Shown here piece by piece: positions 54,001 to 62,526 of a DNA stretch of 64,000 bases; position 1 is the stretch's first letter, and each line of letters starts with the position of its first letter. A program made the translations under genes and the position numbers. Origin of the DNA: Puteibacter caeruleilacunae (GTDB lineage: Bacteria; Bacteroidota; Bacteroidia; Bacteroidales; Prolixibacteraceae); contig SJCO01000005.1 of the NCBI GenBank assembly GCA_005217565.1, positions 186,001 through 250,000 on the forward strand, read 5' to 3'. A model generated the notes under the pieces. That model did no database searches. It was not told the origin of the DNA and saw only the letters and a list, made by a program, of their open reading frames with translations.

Positions 54001-54513
54001 CCAACTACTCCAGAAATTGTTTATGGTTTTGGTCTCTCGACTGGATTCAAAGGCTTTGATTTGTCATTATTCTTCCAGGGATCGGCAAAATCATCATTCT
54101 GGATTGATCCTAAGAAAACTGCTCCATTCGTAGATAATGATGGTGATGGTAATGTAATATCAAATAATGCATTGTTAAAGGCATGGGCTGATGATCACTG
54201 GTCGGAAGAGAATAGAAATATTCATGCGTTATGGCCTCGTTTATCCAGTTCTGAACTTGCAAACAACACACAAACTAGTACATGGTTTATGAGAGATGGA
54301 ACATTCTTACGCCTTAAATCTGCTGAGTTTGGCTACACGCTACCATTAGCACTAACTAAGAAGTATGGACTCAAGCAAATGAGATTCTATTTGAGTGGAA
54401 CCAACCTATTGACTTTTAGTAAGTTTAAATTGTGGGATCCAGAGATGGGGGCAAATGGTTTAGGTTACCCAGTTCAACGTGTATTTAACCTAGGTGTTCA
54501 AGTATCATTTTAA
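51064..54513 (+). CDS. SusC/RagA-type TonB-dependent receptor with STN domain (PUL 4)
   Basis: An outer-membrane transporter of 1149 residues. The signal region ends near ASTYAQ (about residue 41). STN (about 47-118) and carboxypeptidase-regulatory-like (about 138-213, VIGKVTDTSGEPLPGVTITV) domains come next. The plug begins at VVAFGKQKKESVLAS (about 217), with SIMKDATATALYGARGANGV, and the barrel ends in FNLGVQVSF. The gene is a mosaic of its paralogues: 51492-51539 is identical to the PUL 3 gene, and 51970-52025 is identical to the PUL 2 gene. susD starts 12 bp downstream. Confidence 0.96.
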   Translation: MKKKFNGRLYTSLLRCVLLMKFTMLFILLGILQSTASTYAQRQKVSLNMQNVSIIDMLNQIEADSDFSFLYRSDLFEGVDNISVKEKSVAIKKILDKYVATKGYKYAVDDRTIIIRKKTEEEIQEEKAQENGKKVIGKVTDTSGEPLPGVTITVLGSTRGVITDIDGKFMITDIEPNDKLVFSFIGMQSKIVDVGQETKFKVQLKEKAEQLEDVTVVAFGKQKKESVLASITTVEPGELRVPSSNLTTAMAGRMSGIISYQRSGEPGQDNAEFFIRGVTTFGYKKDPLILIDGVELSAQDLSRMQPDDIQSFSIMKDATATALYGARGANGVILVTTKEGKEGKSKVSVRFENSFSAPTKRIKLADPVTYMKLHNEAIQTRDPLGVLLYSKSKIENTEKGMDPIAYPANDWHDMLFKDYTTNQRLNFNISGGGKVARYYIAGTATQDNGVLNVDKRSSFNSNIDLKRYLLRSNININLTKSTEAVVRLHATFDDYQGPIDGGTGLYNKVMRANPALFPAYYPAIDAYKHTQHIMFGNYGSGKYINPYADMVKGYKDETKSMMLAQFELKQDFDFILKGLSARFLGSVNRYSTYDVQRFYKPFYYELMSFENANSFELGQLNENEGTEYLDYKEGKKVINSNSYFEGAIDYNGTFNEKHGVSGLLVFTRREQEYANAGDLQKSLPYRNLGISGRFTYSYDSRFYAEFNFGYNGSERFAESERFGFFPSAGLAWNVSNEDFWEGIKNKITQFKLKATYGLVGNDAIGGQDDRFFYLSNVNLSNGNKGMKFGTNLGESRNGVSISRYANEDISWETAKKANLGVELELFGDMMINADLFSESRTNILMERASIPATMGLQSSIKANMGEAKSHGIDMSIDYNHSFSNDFWMTGRANFTYATSEFKVYEEPDYHSVGMDYLSRVGYSLHQKWGLVAERLFVDEEEVYNSPKQEFSSYGAGDIKYYDVNNDGRINDLDKVPIGYPTTPEIVYGFGLSTGFKGFDLSLFFQGSAKSSFWIDPKKTAPFVDNDGDGNVISNNALLKAWADDHWSEENRNIHALWPRLSSSELANNTQTSTWFMRDGTFLRLKSAEFGYTLPLALTKKYGLKQMRFYLSGTNLLTFSKFKLWDPEMGANGLGYPVQRVFNLGVQVSF

Positions 54514-54525
54514 AACAGATCAGAG

Positions 54526-56427
54526 ATGAAGAAAATTCTAATATCACTATTTATATTTATGGGGATGATGTCTTGTAAGGATTACCTGGATATTGTTCCT
54601 GATGATATTGCAACAATAGATAAGGCCTTTAACAATAAAAATAGTGCTAAATCTTACCTGTATACTTGCTACAATTATTTGCCTGATGAGGGTAGTGTGA
54701 ATTCTAATCCTGCTTTATGTGGAGGTGATGAAGTGTGGCTATATCCTAAGAGTTATGGATTGGGGAGCTTTTTTGGATCCACTTGGATGTATGATCTTGC
54801 ACATGGGGAGCAAAATGCTAATAATCCTATTGGTGATTACTGGATGGGAGATCGTCAGGGGAAAAATCTTTTTGTAGGTATTCGCGACTGTAATATCTTT
54901 CTTGAAAAGATTGAACAGGTTCCTGATATCGATGATTTTGAGAAGGCTCAGTGGATTGCGGAAGTTAAATTTTTGAAAGCTTACTACCATTTCTACTTAC
55001 TGAGAATGTATGGTCCGGTTCCAATTATTAAAGAAAATCTGGATATTACTTCAGATACTGAGGAAGTAAAGGTCGAAAGACGCCCAGTTAGTGAGGTGGT
55101 TAATTATATTGTTAGCTTGCTGGATGAGGCTCTTGCTGATTTGCCATTAATGATTGAAAATGAATCTACCGAGTTAGGGCGTATTACACAGCCTATAGCA
55201 GCAGCAATTAAAGCTAAGGTTTTAGTATTAAATGCTAGTCCTATATTTAATGAAGGGGGCGTATTTGATGACTTGGTTAGCAAAGATGGAGCGAAGCTTA
55301 TTGATGATACAAATAATGCAGAAAAGTGGGTTATTGCAAAGGAAGCAGTGAAGGCTGCAATTGATAAGTGCCACGAGGCTGGTCATGAATTGTATTATTT
55401 TAAGGAGCCAAGGGTTATAAGTGATAGTACCCGATTGAAAATGAATATCCGTGGTGCCGTGACTGAGCGTTGGAATTCAGAGCTTATTTGGGGATCTACG
55501 TTTAGATCAACAGATCATTTACAAAGATGTAGTCAAGCTCGCCTCAGAAGTGCCGATATTGGAAATCACAATGCTAAAAACTTACTTGCTCCAACAATGA
55601 GAATGGCAGAGGTGTTCTATACCGAGAATGGTGTGCCTATTGATCAGGATAATACTTGGAATTACGCAGAACGTTTTAAGACCAGTACTGCGGGAACTGA
55701 GGATCGTTATTATCTTAAAAAAGGATATAAAACAGCGAATCTTCATTTTGACCGCGAACCTCGTTTTTATGCATCTATGGCATTCGATGGAAGTATTTGG
55801 TATGGTGGTGGTAGATTCGATGACAATTCAACCTATCATCTTGAGATGAAAGCCAGACAATTTGCAGGTATGACAGCAACAGAAAGGATTAGTATTACTG
55901 GTTATCTAAGCAAAAAGATGGTAAACTATAATAATGTTGTTGGTGATGGATCGGATTATACCATAGAATATTATCCGTTCCCAATTATTCGTTTAGCCGA
56001 CCTTTATTTACTGCACGCTGAGGCTGCAAATGAAAGTGGCGCCCCTGCTACAGAAGTATTTGAATTTCTTGATAAAGTGCGCGAAAGAGCTGGTCTGGAA
56101 GGTGTAGAGAAAAGCTGGGAAGATTTTTCCAATAATCCTGAGCAGCCTAAATCATTAGTGGGCAGAAGAAAGATTATTCGTACAGAGCGACAGATTGAGT
56201 TTGCTTTTGAGGGGAAACGTTTCTGGGATGTTAGAAGATGGTTGACTGCAACAGATGAAATGAATACGGTAATCAAAGGTTGGAATATTTTCGAGGAAAG
56301 TACCGAGGACTTTAATAAGGTGGTAAGTATTTACAATATGGAATTCCGACGTAAGGACTATTTCTGGCCTATTCAAACAAGTGAAATTCTTGTAAACAAT
56401 AAACTGGTTCAAAATCCAGGGTGGTAA
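54526..56427 (+). CDS. SusD/RagB-family surface glycan-binding lipoprotein (PUL 4)
   Basis: A 633-residue SusD homologue with lipobox MMS-Cys17 followed by KDYLDIVPDDIATIDKAF. It has the SusD helices (AQWIAEVKFLKAYYHFYLLRMYG) and the RagB signature (KIIRTERQIEFAFEGKRFWDVR), and ends in VQNPGW. It is closest in plan to the PUL 2 SusD, sharing the segment around HLEMKAKQ/HLEMKARQ (about residues 440-450). It would pair with the SusC encoded 12 bp upstream. Confidence 0.96.
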   Translation: MKKILISLFIFMGMMSCKDYLDIVPDDIATIDKAFNNKNSAKSYLYTCYNYLPDEGSVNSNPALCGGDEVWLYPKSYGLGSFFGSTWMYDLAHGEQNANNPIGDYWMGDRQGKNLFVGIRDCNIFLEKIEQVPDIDDFEKAQWIAEVKFLKAYYHFYLLRMYGPVPIIKENLDITSDTEEVKVERRPVSEVVNYIVSLLDEALADLPLMIENESTELGRITQPIAAAIKAKVLVLNASPIFNEGGVFDDLVSKDGAKLIDDTNNAEKWVIAKEAVKAAIDKCHEAGHELYYFKEPRVISDSTRLKMNIRGAVTERWNSELIWGSTFRSTDHLQRCSQARLRSADIGNHNAKNLLAPTMRMAEVFYTENGVPIDQDNTWNYAERFKTSTAGTEDRYYLKKGYKTANLHFDREPRFYASMAFDGSIWYGGGRFDDNSTYHLEMKARQFAGMTATERISITGYLSKKMVNYNNVVGDGSDYTIEYYPFPIIRLADLYLLHAEAANESGAPATEVFEFLDKVRERAGLEGVEKSWEDFSNNPEQPKSLVGRRKIIRTERQIEFAFEGKRFWDVRRWLTATDEMNTVIKGWNIFEESTEDFNKVVSIYNMEFRRKDYFWPIQTSEILVNNKLVQNPGW

Positions 56428-56461
56428 AAATGATTAGCGAATTAATTCTAATTAAAAGAAA

Positions 56462-57643
56462 ATGATGAAGAAATATACAATCATATTTGCACTATTTGTT
56501 TTCTTGGCTGCGTGCCATGAAGAAGATGTTGCAACCCATTCAACAGGTGATAAGTTGGCTCCGAATAATGTAACAAACGTTACCATAGAACCATTACCTG
56601 GAGGTGCAAAAGTTACCTATGATGTGCCTGATAATGATGATTTATTGATGGTCAAAGCAGACTATCAGATTGCTAATGGCAAATTGAGAGAGGCGAGTTC
56701 TTCAAAGTATAAAAACAGCATTATTCTAGATGGATATGGAGATACGCAGGAGAAGTCATTTCAGATCTACACTATCGATAAGGATGGTAACAAGTCGAAG
56801 GAAGAGTCATTTAAATTCTCACCATTAACACCTCCGGTGCATTCTATTTTCAATTCGTTAAAAATAGGACCTGATTTTGGAGGCGTTCATATTAATTGGA
56901 CAAATGATAATAAAGCTGAAATTGCTCTTATAACTTTGGTGAAGCAAGATGACGAGGAGGTAAGTGAAGAGAATGTTCTTTATACCAAAATGGAAGACGG
57001 CGATTATGCTGTTAGAGGATATGCTCCAGAAGAGACACAATTTGGTTTTGTAATCCGTGATCGTTGGGAAAACTATTCAGATACACTTTATCAGGCTATC
57101 ACTCCATGGTATGAAGAAGAGTTAGAGCGTGGTAAGTTTAAACAGTTGACATTACCAGGTGAAGCTAATTTGGCTAACTGGGGTGGTAGCTTTAATAAAA
57201 TGATTGATGGTGTTACCAATAACGAAAGTAATTATGGACATACGAAGGGAAATGACAAATTACCTGTTGTGTTTTCATTTGACATGAAGGTGAAAGCTAA
57301 GTTGAGTCGTTTTGTTATCTGGCAACGTCATAATTGGATTTATAAACATCACAATCCAAAGAAATGGGAACTATGGGGATCTAATGATCCAGCTACTGAT
57401 GGAAGTGATCAGGGATGGGAGAAGATAGGTACTTACGAATCTTTCAAACCATCAGGTCTTCCATTGGGAAAAGTGTCGAATGAAGATAAGACCTATGCTG
57501 CAGCAGGTGAAGAGTGTATCATTCCACTGGATGCGCCAGCGTATAGATATCTTCGTTTTAAAATGCTTGAAAGCTGGGCCGGAGGAAGTGACTTTATGAT
57601 GGGTGAAATGACTGCGTTTGGTCAGATAGAAGAAAAGTACTAA
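56462..57643 (+). CDS. DUF4959-DUF5126-DUF5000 surface lipoprotein (PUL 4)
   Basis: A 393-residue lipoprotein (lipobox LAA-Cys18). DUF4959 part: NVTIEPLPGGAKVTYDVPDN. DUF5126 part: PDFGGVHINWTNDNKAE to TPWYEEELER. DUF5000 discoidin-like part: NWGGSFNKMIDG, KKWELWGSNDPATDG and YRYLRFKMLESWAGGSDFMMGE. It is the same length and layout as the PUL 2 protein at 24680-25861 and lies 35 bp after susD. It probably helps bind the glycan on the cell surface. Specificity is unknown. Confidence 0.85.
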   Translation: MMKKYTIIFALFVFLAACHEEDVATHSTGDKLAPNNVTNVTIEPLPGGAKVTYDVPDNDDLLMVKADYQIANGKLREASSSKYKNSIILDGYGDTQEKSFQIYTIDKDGNKSKEESFKFSPLTPPVHSIFNSLKIGPDFGGVHINWTNDNKAEIALITLVKQDDEEVSEENVLYTKMEDGDYAVRGYAPEETQFGFVIRDRWENYSDTLYQAITPWYEEELERGKFKQLTLPGEANLANWGGSFNKMIDGVTNNESNYGHTKGNDKLPVVFSFDMKVKAKLSRFVIWQRHNWIYKHHNPKKWELWGSNDPATDGSDQGWEKIGTYESFKPSGLPLGKVSNEDKTYAAAGEECIIPLDAPAYRYLRFKMLESWAGGSDFMMGEMTAFGQIEEKY

Positions 57644-57660
57644 TCTTTTAGAATTTACAC

Positions 57661-58887
57661 ATGAATATTAGAATATTATTAAATATATCATTGGTCGTAT
57701 CCTTTGTTGTAGCTGTATTTACGAGCTGCGAGGATATGAATGATCTCCACGATAAGTATCTTCAGGGGGAGCGTCAATATGTTGGTCGAGCTGACTCAAT
57801 GCTAATCAGTCCAGGGAAAGATAAGTTACAGATTACCTGGTGGCTCAATGATGATCCGCAAGTCGTAAGTACAACTATTCGTTGGAATCAAAAGGGTGAT
57901 TCTATTGTAGTCCCTGTTAGTCAAGGTGATTTTGAGAAGTCGGTTTTGATTGAGAATCTCTCGGAAGGTTCATATGTTTTTGAGCTAATTAATAGAAATA
58001 AAGACGGATTGGGTTCTATACCTGTTGAACAATCTAGTCGTGTTTATGGGGAAACCTATGTTGGAGGCTTATTAATTCGAGGAATTAAGAAGGTTGTAGT
58101 AAATCCTGTTGAAGCTGTTCTTAAATGGGGAAATGCTTCATCTGAAGAGATTGATACCAAAGTGATTTATACTAACAAAGCCGGAGAAGAGGTTGAATTA
58201 ACCATATTGCCTGAAGATGAAGAAACACATATTAACGACTATGTCTTAAATGGTGAGTTTTCTGTTCGAAGTGGTTATAAACCAACAGAAGATGCTATGG
58301 AAGTTATTTATAGTAACGAGGAGGTTTATAGTTTTCCTGGTGAAATTGAGTTGGATAAAGCTAATTTTGTTGATATGGATTTACCATTCGATTTATCTGG
58401 TCAATGTTGGGATGGAGATATTAGTAAACTCTGGGATGGTATTATTGCCAATAACAACTATTATCATAGTGGATGTGGAGGTGATAATGATGGTGAAATA
58501 CATCATTTTACTGTTGATTTAGGCGTGGAAGTAGAGTTGTCTAAATTTATGATGGCTCCTCGTCAGGGTTGCTGTCAATCACGTAATCCAAAAGAGTTTC
58601 AGTTGTGGGGTATTGCTGATATCACTGGTGCTGAAACTACTGTTGCGCCAGAAGCTTCAGACTGGGAAGATAATTCAGTTGAAAAAGGTTGGATTAAGTT
58701 AATGGATTATACCAATGGAAAAACAACTGATCCTTCGTGGAAGGGATCTAAGGAATCTTTAACACTTGATGTTGAAGATCAGTCGAAGGTTAGATACATT
58801 CGTTTTAGGTTAGTTGATACCTGGGATGAGGAATCAATTGCGACTGCGCTTTCAGAGATTTCATTCTTCGCAAGTAAGATATACTAG
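57661..58887 (+). CDS. DUF4998-type surface lipoprotein with discoidin-like C-terminus (PUL 4)
   Basis: A 408-residue lipoprotein (lipobox FTS-Cys23) starting EDMNDLHDKYLQGERQYVGRAD, as in the PUL 2 homologue at 25873-27090. Ig-like repeats fill about residues 45-225. The C-terminal galactose-binding-like domain begins at LPFDLSGQCWDGDISKLWDG and has the vicinal Cys pair in APRQGCCQSRNPKEFQLWG. The paired cysteines and the segment IADITGAETTV (IADIDGAETEV in PUL 2) are kept. It is the last gene of PUL 4; a strong terminator follows. No enzyme gene is attached to this PUL. Confidence 0.8.
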   Translation: MNIRILLNISLVVSFVVAVFTSCEDMNDLHDKYLQGERQYVGRADSMLISPGKDKLQITWWLNDDPQVVSTTIRWNQKGDSIVVPVSQGDFEKSVLIENLSEGSYVFELINRNKDGLGSIPVEQSSRVYGETYVGGLLIRGIKKVVVNPVEAVLKWGNASSEEIDTKVIYTNKAGEEVELTILPEDEETHINDYVLNGEFSVRSGYKPTEDAMEVIYSNEEVYSFPGEIELDKANFVDMDLPFDLSGQCWDGDISKLWDGIIANNNYYHSGCGGDNDGEIHHFTVDLGVEVELSKFMMAPRQGCCQSRNPKEFQLWGIADITGAETTVAPEASDWEDNSVEKGWIKLMDYTNGKTTDPSWKGSKESLTLDVEDQSKVRYIRFRLVDTWDEESIATALSEISFFASKIY

Positions 58888-58916
58888 AGCTCCTAAAAGC
58901 AACCAATATTTAGTAA

Positions 58917-58955
58917 AGAAGGCTGTCCGTTTAGTTTCGGACAGCCTTTATTTAT
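58917..58955 (+). terminator. Rho-independent terminator ending PUL 4
   Basis: AAGGCTGTCCG (58919-58929) pairs perfectly with CGGACAGCCTT (58938-58948), followed by a T-rich tract. Confidence 0.9.
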
Positions 58956-59007
58956 TGTAGGTATTGAACTTTTTTCAGCGGCAGCTTTTAAGCTTATTTA
59001 TTCTTCG

Positions 59008-59349
59008 TTATCTCTCTAATACAAACACTCCACAGATTTCAGCGTTGTCGCAGCTTGAGCCTACAAATTTCCCCTCGGAGGTTAGCTGTGCTTCCCATAC
59101 GTCAGGATGATACTCCATATTTTCAGGACCTTTCAATATCTCAACATGTGTTCCCTTGAGCACAAGGTTTGTTCCATCAAAACTACCTTCAACAGTTTGT
59201 TTGATGCGAAATTCTCCATCGTCAGGAATAATCTCGTTATACTCCATAACACCGTTAACTTTTTCTCCATCAACGGTTAATGTGGCTGTTCCTACATCGT
59301 TACCGTAATAGAAATCTTCTGTGTAATTCCAAATGCCCGATATGTCCAT
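59008..59349 (-). CDS. Small beta-rich protein of unknown function
   Basis: A 113-residue protein with no signal peptide. Its pattern of short strands and turns (ISGIWNYTEDFYYGNDVGTATLTVDG, then VEGSFDGTNLVLKGTHVEI) looks like a small lipocalin- or calycin-like beta barrel, but I recognise no named family. Two cysteines lie near the C-terminus (SSCDNAEICGVF). It begins 12 bp after the ArsC/Spx-like gene on the minus strand, so the two form an operon. Confidence 0.65.
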   Translation of the reverse strand: MDISGIWNYTEDFYYGNDVGTATLTVDGEKVNGVMEYNEIIPDDGEFRIKQTVEGSFDGTNLVLKGTHVEILKGPENMEYHPDVWEAQLTSEGKFVGSSCDNAEICGVFVLER

Positions 59350-59361
59350 GATATTGGTGGA

Positions 59362-59718
59362 TTATAATGTTTGTAGATATGTTTTTAACGCTTCAACAGT
59401 CTTCTTTGCATTGCCAGCGAACATCTTATTGCCAACTAAAAAAACAGGTCGTTTAAGGAAGGTGTATTCTTCCAATATGTATGCTTTAAGTTGTTCTTCA
59501 GTTAGTTGTTGGTCTTTTAATCCCAGTTCTTTATATTTTCTCGAACGTTTATTAAAAAGGGCCTCATACGATTGGCTATGCTGATATAACTCTTCCAACT
59601 GTTCCTGTGATAGGTGAGCTGTTTTTATATCTTGAATCTCAAACGTTGCAAGACCTTCTACCTCTTTTAATATTCTGCGACAAGTATCGCAGGTTGATAG
59701 GATGTATGCTTTATTCAT
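59362..59718 (-). CDS. ArsC/Spx-family thioredoxin-fold protein
   Basis: A 118-residue protein of the ArsC superfamily, which includes glutaredoxin-linked arsenate reductases and Spx-type regulators. Near the N-terminus it has Cys10-x-x-Cys13 (LSTCDTCRRIL), followed by the alpha/beta core and FLKRPVFLVGNKMFAGNAKKTVEAL. The R-P segment (residue about 91) matches the family's substrate-loop RP motif. With two cysteines spaced CxxC it resembles YffB/Spx-like members more than classical ArsC. There is no arsenic gene cluster nearby. It is the first gene of a two-gene minus-strand operon. Confidence 0.85.
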   Translation of the reverse strand: MNKAYILSTCDTCRRILKEVEGLATFEIQDIKTAHLSQEQLEELYQHSQSYEALFNKRSRKYKELGLKDQQLTEEQLKAYILEEYTFLKRPVFLVGNKMFAGNAKKTVEALKTYLQTL

Positions 59719-59750
59719 TGTTGTAACTCTTAGTTTATTTGTTGATGTTT

Positions 59751-59780
59751 CAAAGATAGAATTGTTATCTTGAACCCAAA
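59751..59780 (-). promoter_or_regulatory. Candidate promoter of the ArsC-like operon (minus strand)
   Basis: On the minus strand TTTG (59777-59780), an 18-bp spacer, then TATCTTTG (59751-59758), 32 bp before the start codon. Confidence 0.5.
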
Positions 59781-59819
59781 AATATCTTCAAATACAAAAT
59801 GTATGTGGTGATAGTATGA

Positions 59820-59827
59820 TATCTTTG
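59820..59827 (+). promoter_or_regulatory. Candidate -7 element (TATCTTTG) of the M28 peptidase gene
   Basis: TATCTTTG fits TAnnTTTG and lies 74 bp before the ATG at 59902. It is divergent from the ArsC-like operon promoter. Confidence 0.4.
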
Positions 59828-59901
59828 GGGGCAATAATGATTGATCTTTTGTATATACAAGAGACCAAATGAGAAAATCTAATAATCCAAAAATCTTTTA
59901 A

Positions 59902-61545
59902 ATGATGAGACGAATCTTATATTTTGCTGGTTGTCTTGCTTTAACTGCGTGTGTAGTAAATAGTGGACAAAAAGAGGATTTGGGAATTACATATGAGAAT
60001 ATTGAGAAGCACGTAAAAGAATTATCGTCTGATGTGTATAAAGGGAGAGCTCCGCTGACAGAGAGTGAGGAACTATCTGTGAACTATATAAAGGCTCAGA
60101 TGGAGGAAATGGGACTGGAACCTGCGAATAATGGTAGCTTTATTCAGGAGGTGCCTTTAATGCAGGTGACTTCAAAAATATCTCCTACGTTAGATTTTGA
60201 AACTCCTAAAGGTGATTTAAAATTTAATAAGCTTACTGAATATGTCACCTTCTCTAGAAAAGTGAAAGATGAAATGAAGGTTGAGGATTCTGAGGTGATC
60301 TTTGCTGGCTTTGGAATCACAGCTTCTGAATATGGTCGTGATGATTTTGACGGAATTGATGTGAAAGGTAAGACGATCATCGTTTTTGTTAATGATCCGG
60401 GATATGGTACCCAAGATGAGTATTTCAAAGGTCACTCCATGACTTATTATGGTAGGTGGACTTATAAATTTGAGGAGGCTGCTCGTAGAGGTGCAAAAGC
60501 CTGTCTTATTGTGCATGAGACAGGTCCCGCGGGTTATCCTTGGGCTGTTGTTCGCAATAATGGAGAATCGACTGAGTTTTATTTGCAGGATAAGGATGGT
60601 TATCGCAATCGTTGTGCCTTGGAAGGATGGTTAACCAAAGATGCAGCTTCAAGATTGTTCGAGTCATGTGGCTTAACGTTTGAGAAAGCTAAAGCAATGG
60701 CTATTGCAAAGGATTTTAAACCATTTGCATTGAGATCGAAAGTTTCAGGTTGGATTAAGAGTGAGTTTAAGAATGATATCTCGAAAAACGTTTGTGGATT
60801 GATTAAAGGTACTGAGCGACCAGATGAAGTGGTTGTGTATACTGCGCATTGGGATCATCTTGGTGTAGGGCGTGTTATTGATGGCGATAGTATTTATAAC
60901 GGTGCTACTGATAATGCCAGTGCTGTGTCGTGGCTGCTTGAAATTGCAAGGGCATTCAAACAAGGGGAACAGCCTAAAAGGTCAGCCCTGTTTCTGGCAG
61001 TTACAGCTGAAGAGTCTGGTTTGCTAGGCTCATCTTATTATGCTGAAAATCCAATCTTCCCAATGAATAAGACTGTTGCATGTATCAATACTGATGTTAT
61101 TTTGTTTTTAGGGCAGTTCAAAGATGTCACCCTTACTGGATATGGGCAAACGGAATTAGACGAATGGGTGGCTAAAGCTGCCAAAGTGCAAGATCGCTAT
61201 GTCGCTGCTGATCCTAATCCTGAGAATGGAATGTATTTTAGATCTGATCAGTTTCCTTTTGTAAAGCTTGGTGTGCCAGCTATTTTCGCTAAAGGATATA
61301 TTGATGCTCGTGCTTATGGGAAAGAGAAAACTCTGGAATTGGTGAATAACTACTGGAAACAGACCTATCATAAACCAAGTGATGAGTATGTGGCTGAAAG
61401 AGATAATCTTGAAGGATTGGTTGAAGATGCACGATTGATGTACCTTGTGGGATATGACCTTGCAACGTCAACGATGTGGCCTAACTGGAATGAGGATTCG
61501 GAGTTTAGAGCTATTCGTGATCAATCGATGCAAAAAACCGAGTAG
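59902..61545 (+). CDS. M28-family zinc peptidase lipoprotein with PA-like insert
   Basis: A 547-residue lipoprotein (lipobox LTA-Cys17), probably an aminopeptidase or carboxypeptidase working in the periplasm or at the envelope. Residues about 110-270 form a PA-type insert (GYGTQDEYFKGHSMTYYGRWTYKF; ARRGAKACLIVHE). The peptidase domain supplies the expected two-zinc ligands: His316 (AHWDHLG), Asp337 (GATDNAS), Glu370/Glu371 (TAEESG), Asp398 (NTDV) and His490 (TYHKPSDE). The length and domain order match common Bacteroidota M28 lipoproteins. It stands alone and shows no obvious link to the PULs. Confidence 0.92.
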   Translation: MMRRILYFAGCLALTACVVNSGQKEDLGITYENIEKHVKELSSDVYKGRAPLTESEELSVNYIKAQMEEMGLEPANNGSFIQEVPLMQVTSKISPTLDFETPKGDLKFNKLTEYVTFSRKVKDEMKVEDSEVIFAGFGITASEYGRDDFDGIDVKGKTIIVFVNDPGYGTQDEYFKGHSMTYYGRWTYKFEEAARRGAKACLIVHETGPAGYPWAVVRNNGESTEFYLQDKDGYRNRCALEGWLTKDAASRLFESCGLTFEKAKAMAIAKDFKPFALRSKVSGWIKSEFKNDISKNVCGLIKGTERPDEVVVYTAHWDHLGVGRVIDGDSIYNGATDNASAVSWLLEIARAFKQGEQPKRSALFLAVTAEESGLLGSSYYAENPIFPMNKTVACINTDVILFLGQFKDVTLTGYGQTELDEWVAKAAKVQDRYVAADPNPENGMYFRSDQFPFVKLGVPAIFAKGYIDARAYGKEKTLELVNNYWKQTYHKPSDEYVAERDNLEGLVEDARLMYLVGYDLATSTMWPNWNEDSEFRAIRDQSMQKTE

Positions 61546-61605
61546 AGCTTGATATCTAAATATTTGCTAATTTTGTAACGCCAAAAATCAAAGGGAAACA
61601 GGAAT

Positions 61606-61636
61606 ACCTTTTAGCGTTCGCAGGACCTGAAAGCGT
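61606..61636. repeat. Paired 12-bp direct repeat, member 3
   Basis: ACCTTTTAGCGT (61606-61617) and ACCTGAAAGCGT (61625-61636), period 19 bp, followed by GTGTT. It lies between the M28 and HAD genes. Confidence 0.5.
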
Positions 61637-61741
61637 GTGTTCATGGAGAAAAGAGACGTCTTTTTTGGCCGTGCTACAATGTCAGCGAACTGTAGAATTG
61701 TTGATTTTTGTAAAAAGTAATTGTTATTAGAGAGACAGGTT

Positions 61742-62434
61742 ATGATTAAATTGATTGCATTTGATGCTGATGACACATTATGGGAAAATGAGAATTTTTT
61801 CTTTGAGGTACATGAACAGTATGCTGAGTTTATGACTAAATATGTGCCTAAGGAGGAAATGCTTCAGCATCTTCATGAAACAGAAATGAGGAACTTACAG
61901 CCTCTTGGTTATGGAATTAAGGCATTTACAATTTCCTTGATGGAGGCTGCTCTTAGCATCACTAATAATAAAATCGATCCTGAAGATCTCTCTCATATCT
62001 TACAGATGGGGAAAGGAATGATTGAACGTCCAGTTCATTTGCTTGATGGTGTGACAGAGGTGTTGGAGAAGCTGCAAGGACGCTACAAACTTATTACCAT
62101 TACAAAAGGTGATTTGCTTGATCAGAATAGAAAGCTAAGAAAGGCTGGACTTGCTGATTATTTTACTGATTTCATTGTGGTTAATGAGAAGGATGAAAGC
62201 ACTTATACTGGGATTCTGGAAAAGTATCGTGTAGATCCAAAGCATTTCTTTATGGTGGGTAATTCAATGAAGTCGGATGTTATTCCTGCATTGGAAATTG
62301 GTGCGCATGCTGCTCATATCCCGTTTCGATATACCTGGCAACACGAACTTGCCGAGCATAATGGAAGGTATGAGAACCTCTACGAATTAAAGCATATGTG
62401 TGAATTACTTAATATTGATTTGTTGAAAGGTTAA
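61742..62434 (+). CDS. HAD-superfamily hydrolase (YjjG-like phosphatase)
   Basis: A 230-residue cytosolic phosphatase from ATG 61742; the in-frame TTG at 61721 would add seven residues and is less likely. HAD motif I is Asp8-x-Asp10-x-Thr (FDADDTLWEN). Motif II is in KLITITKGDLL, a lysine follows near NRKLRKAGLADYF, and motif III/IV is in FMVGNSMKSDVIPALEIGAHAAHIP. The helical cap between about residues 15 and 85 is of the C1 type. The substrate is probably a small phosphomonoester such as a nucleotide or sugar phosphate and cannot be specified further. Confidence 0.9.
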   Translation: MIKLIAFDADDTLWENENFFFEVHEQYAEFMTKYVPKEEMLQHLHETEMRNLQPLGYGIKAFTISLMEAALSITNNKIDPEDLSHILQMGKGMIERPVHLLDGVTEVLEKLQGRYKLITITKGDLLDQNRKLRKAGLADYFTDFIVVNEKDESTYTGILEKYRVDPKHFFMVGNSMKSDVIPALEIGAHAAHIPFRYTWQHELAEHNGRYENLYELKHMCELLNIDLLKG

Positions 62435-62526
62435 ACGGTGATGGCGTTTCCAGGGAGACCAGAAACGGAATACGCTTCGATGAATCAAATGATAAAAAGG
62501 TAATAGGTTCCAAGTTTCACGTTCCA

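Noticed and set aside
61588-61776. Short minus-strand open frame near the HAD gene
   Set aside because: It overlaps the HAD start and a dispersed repeat and shows no protein features.
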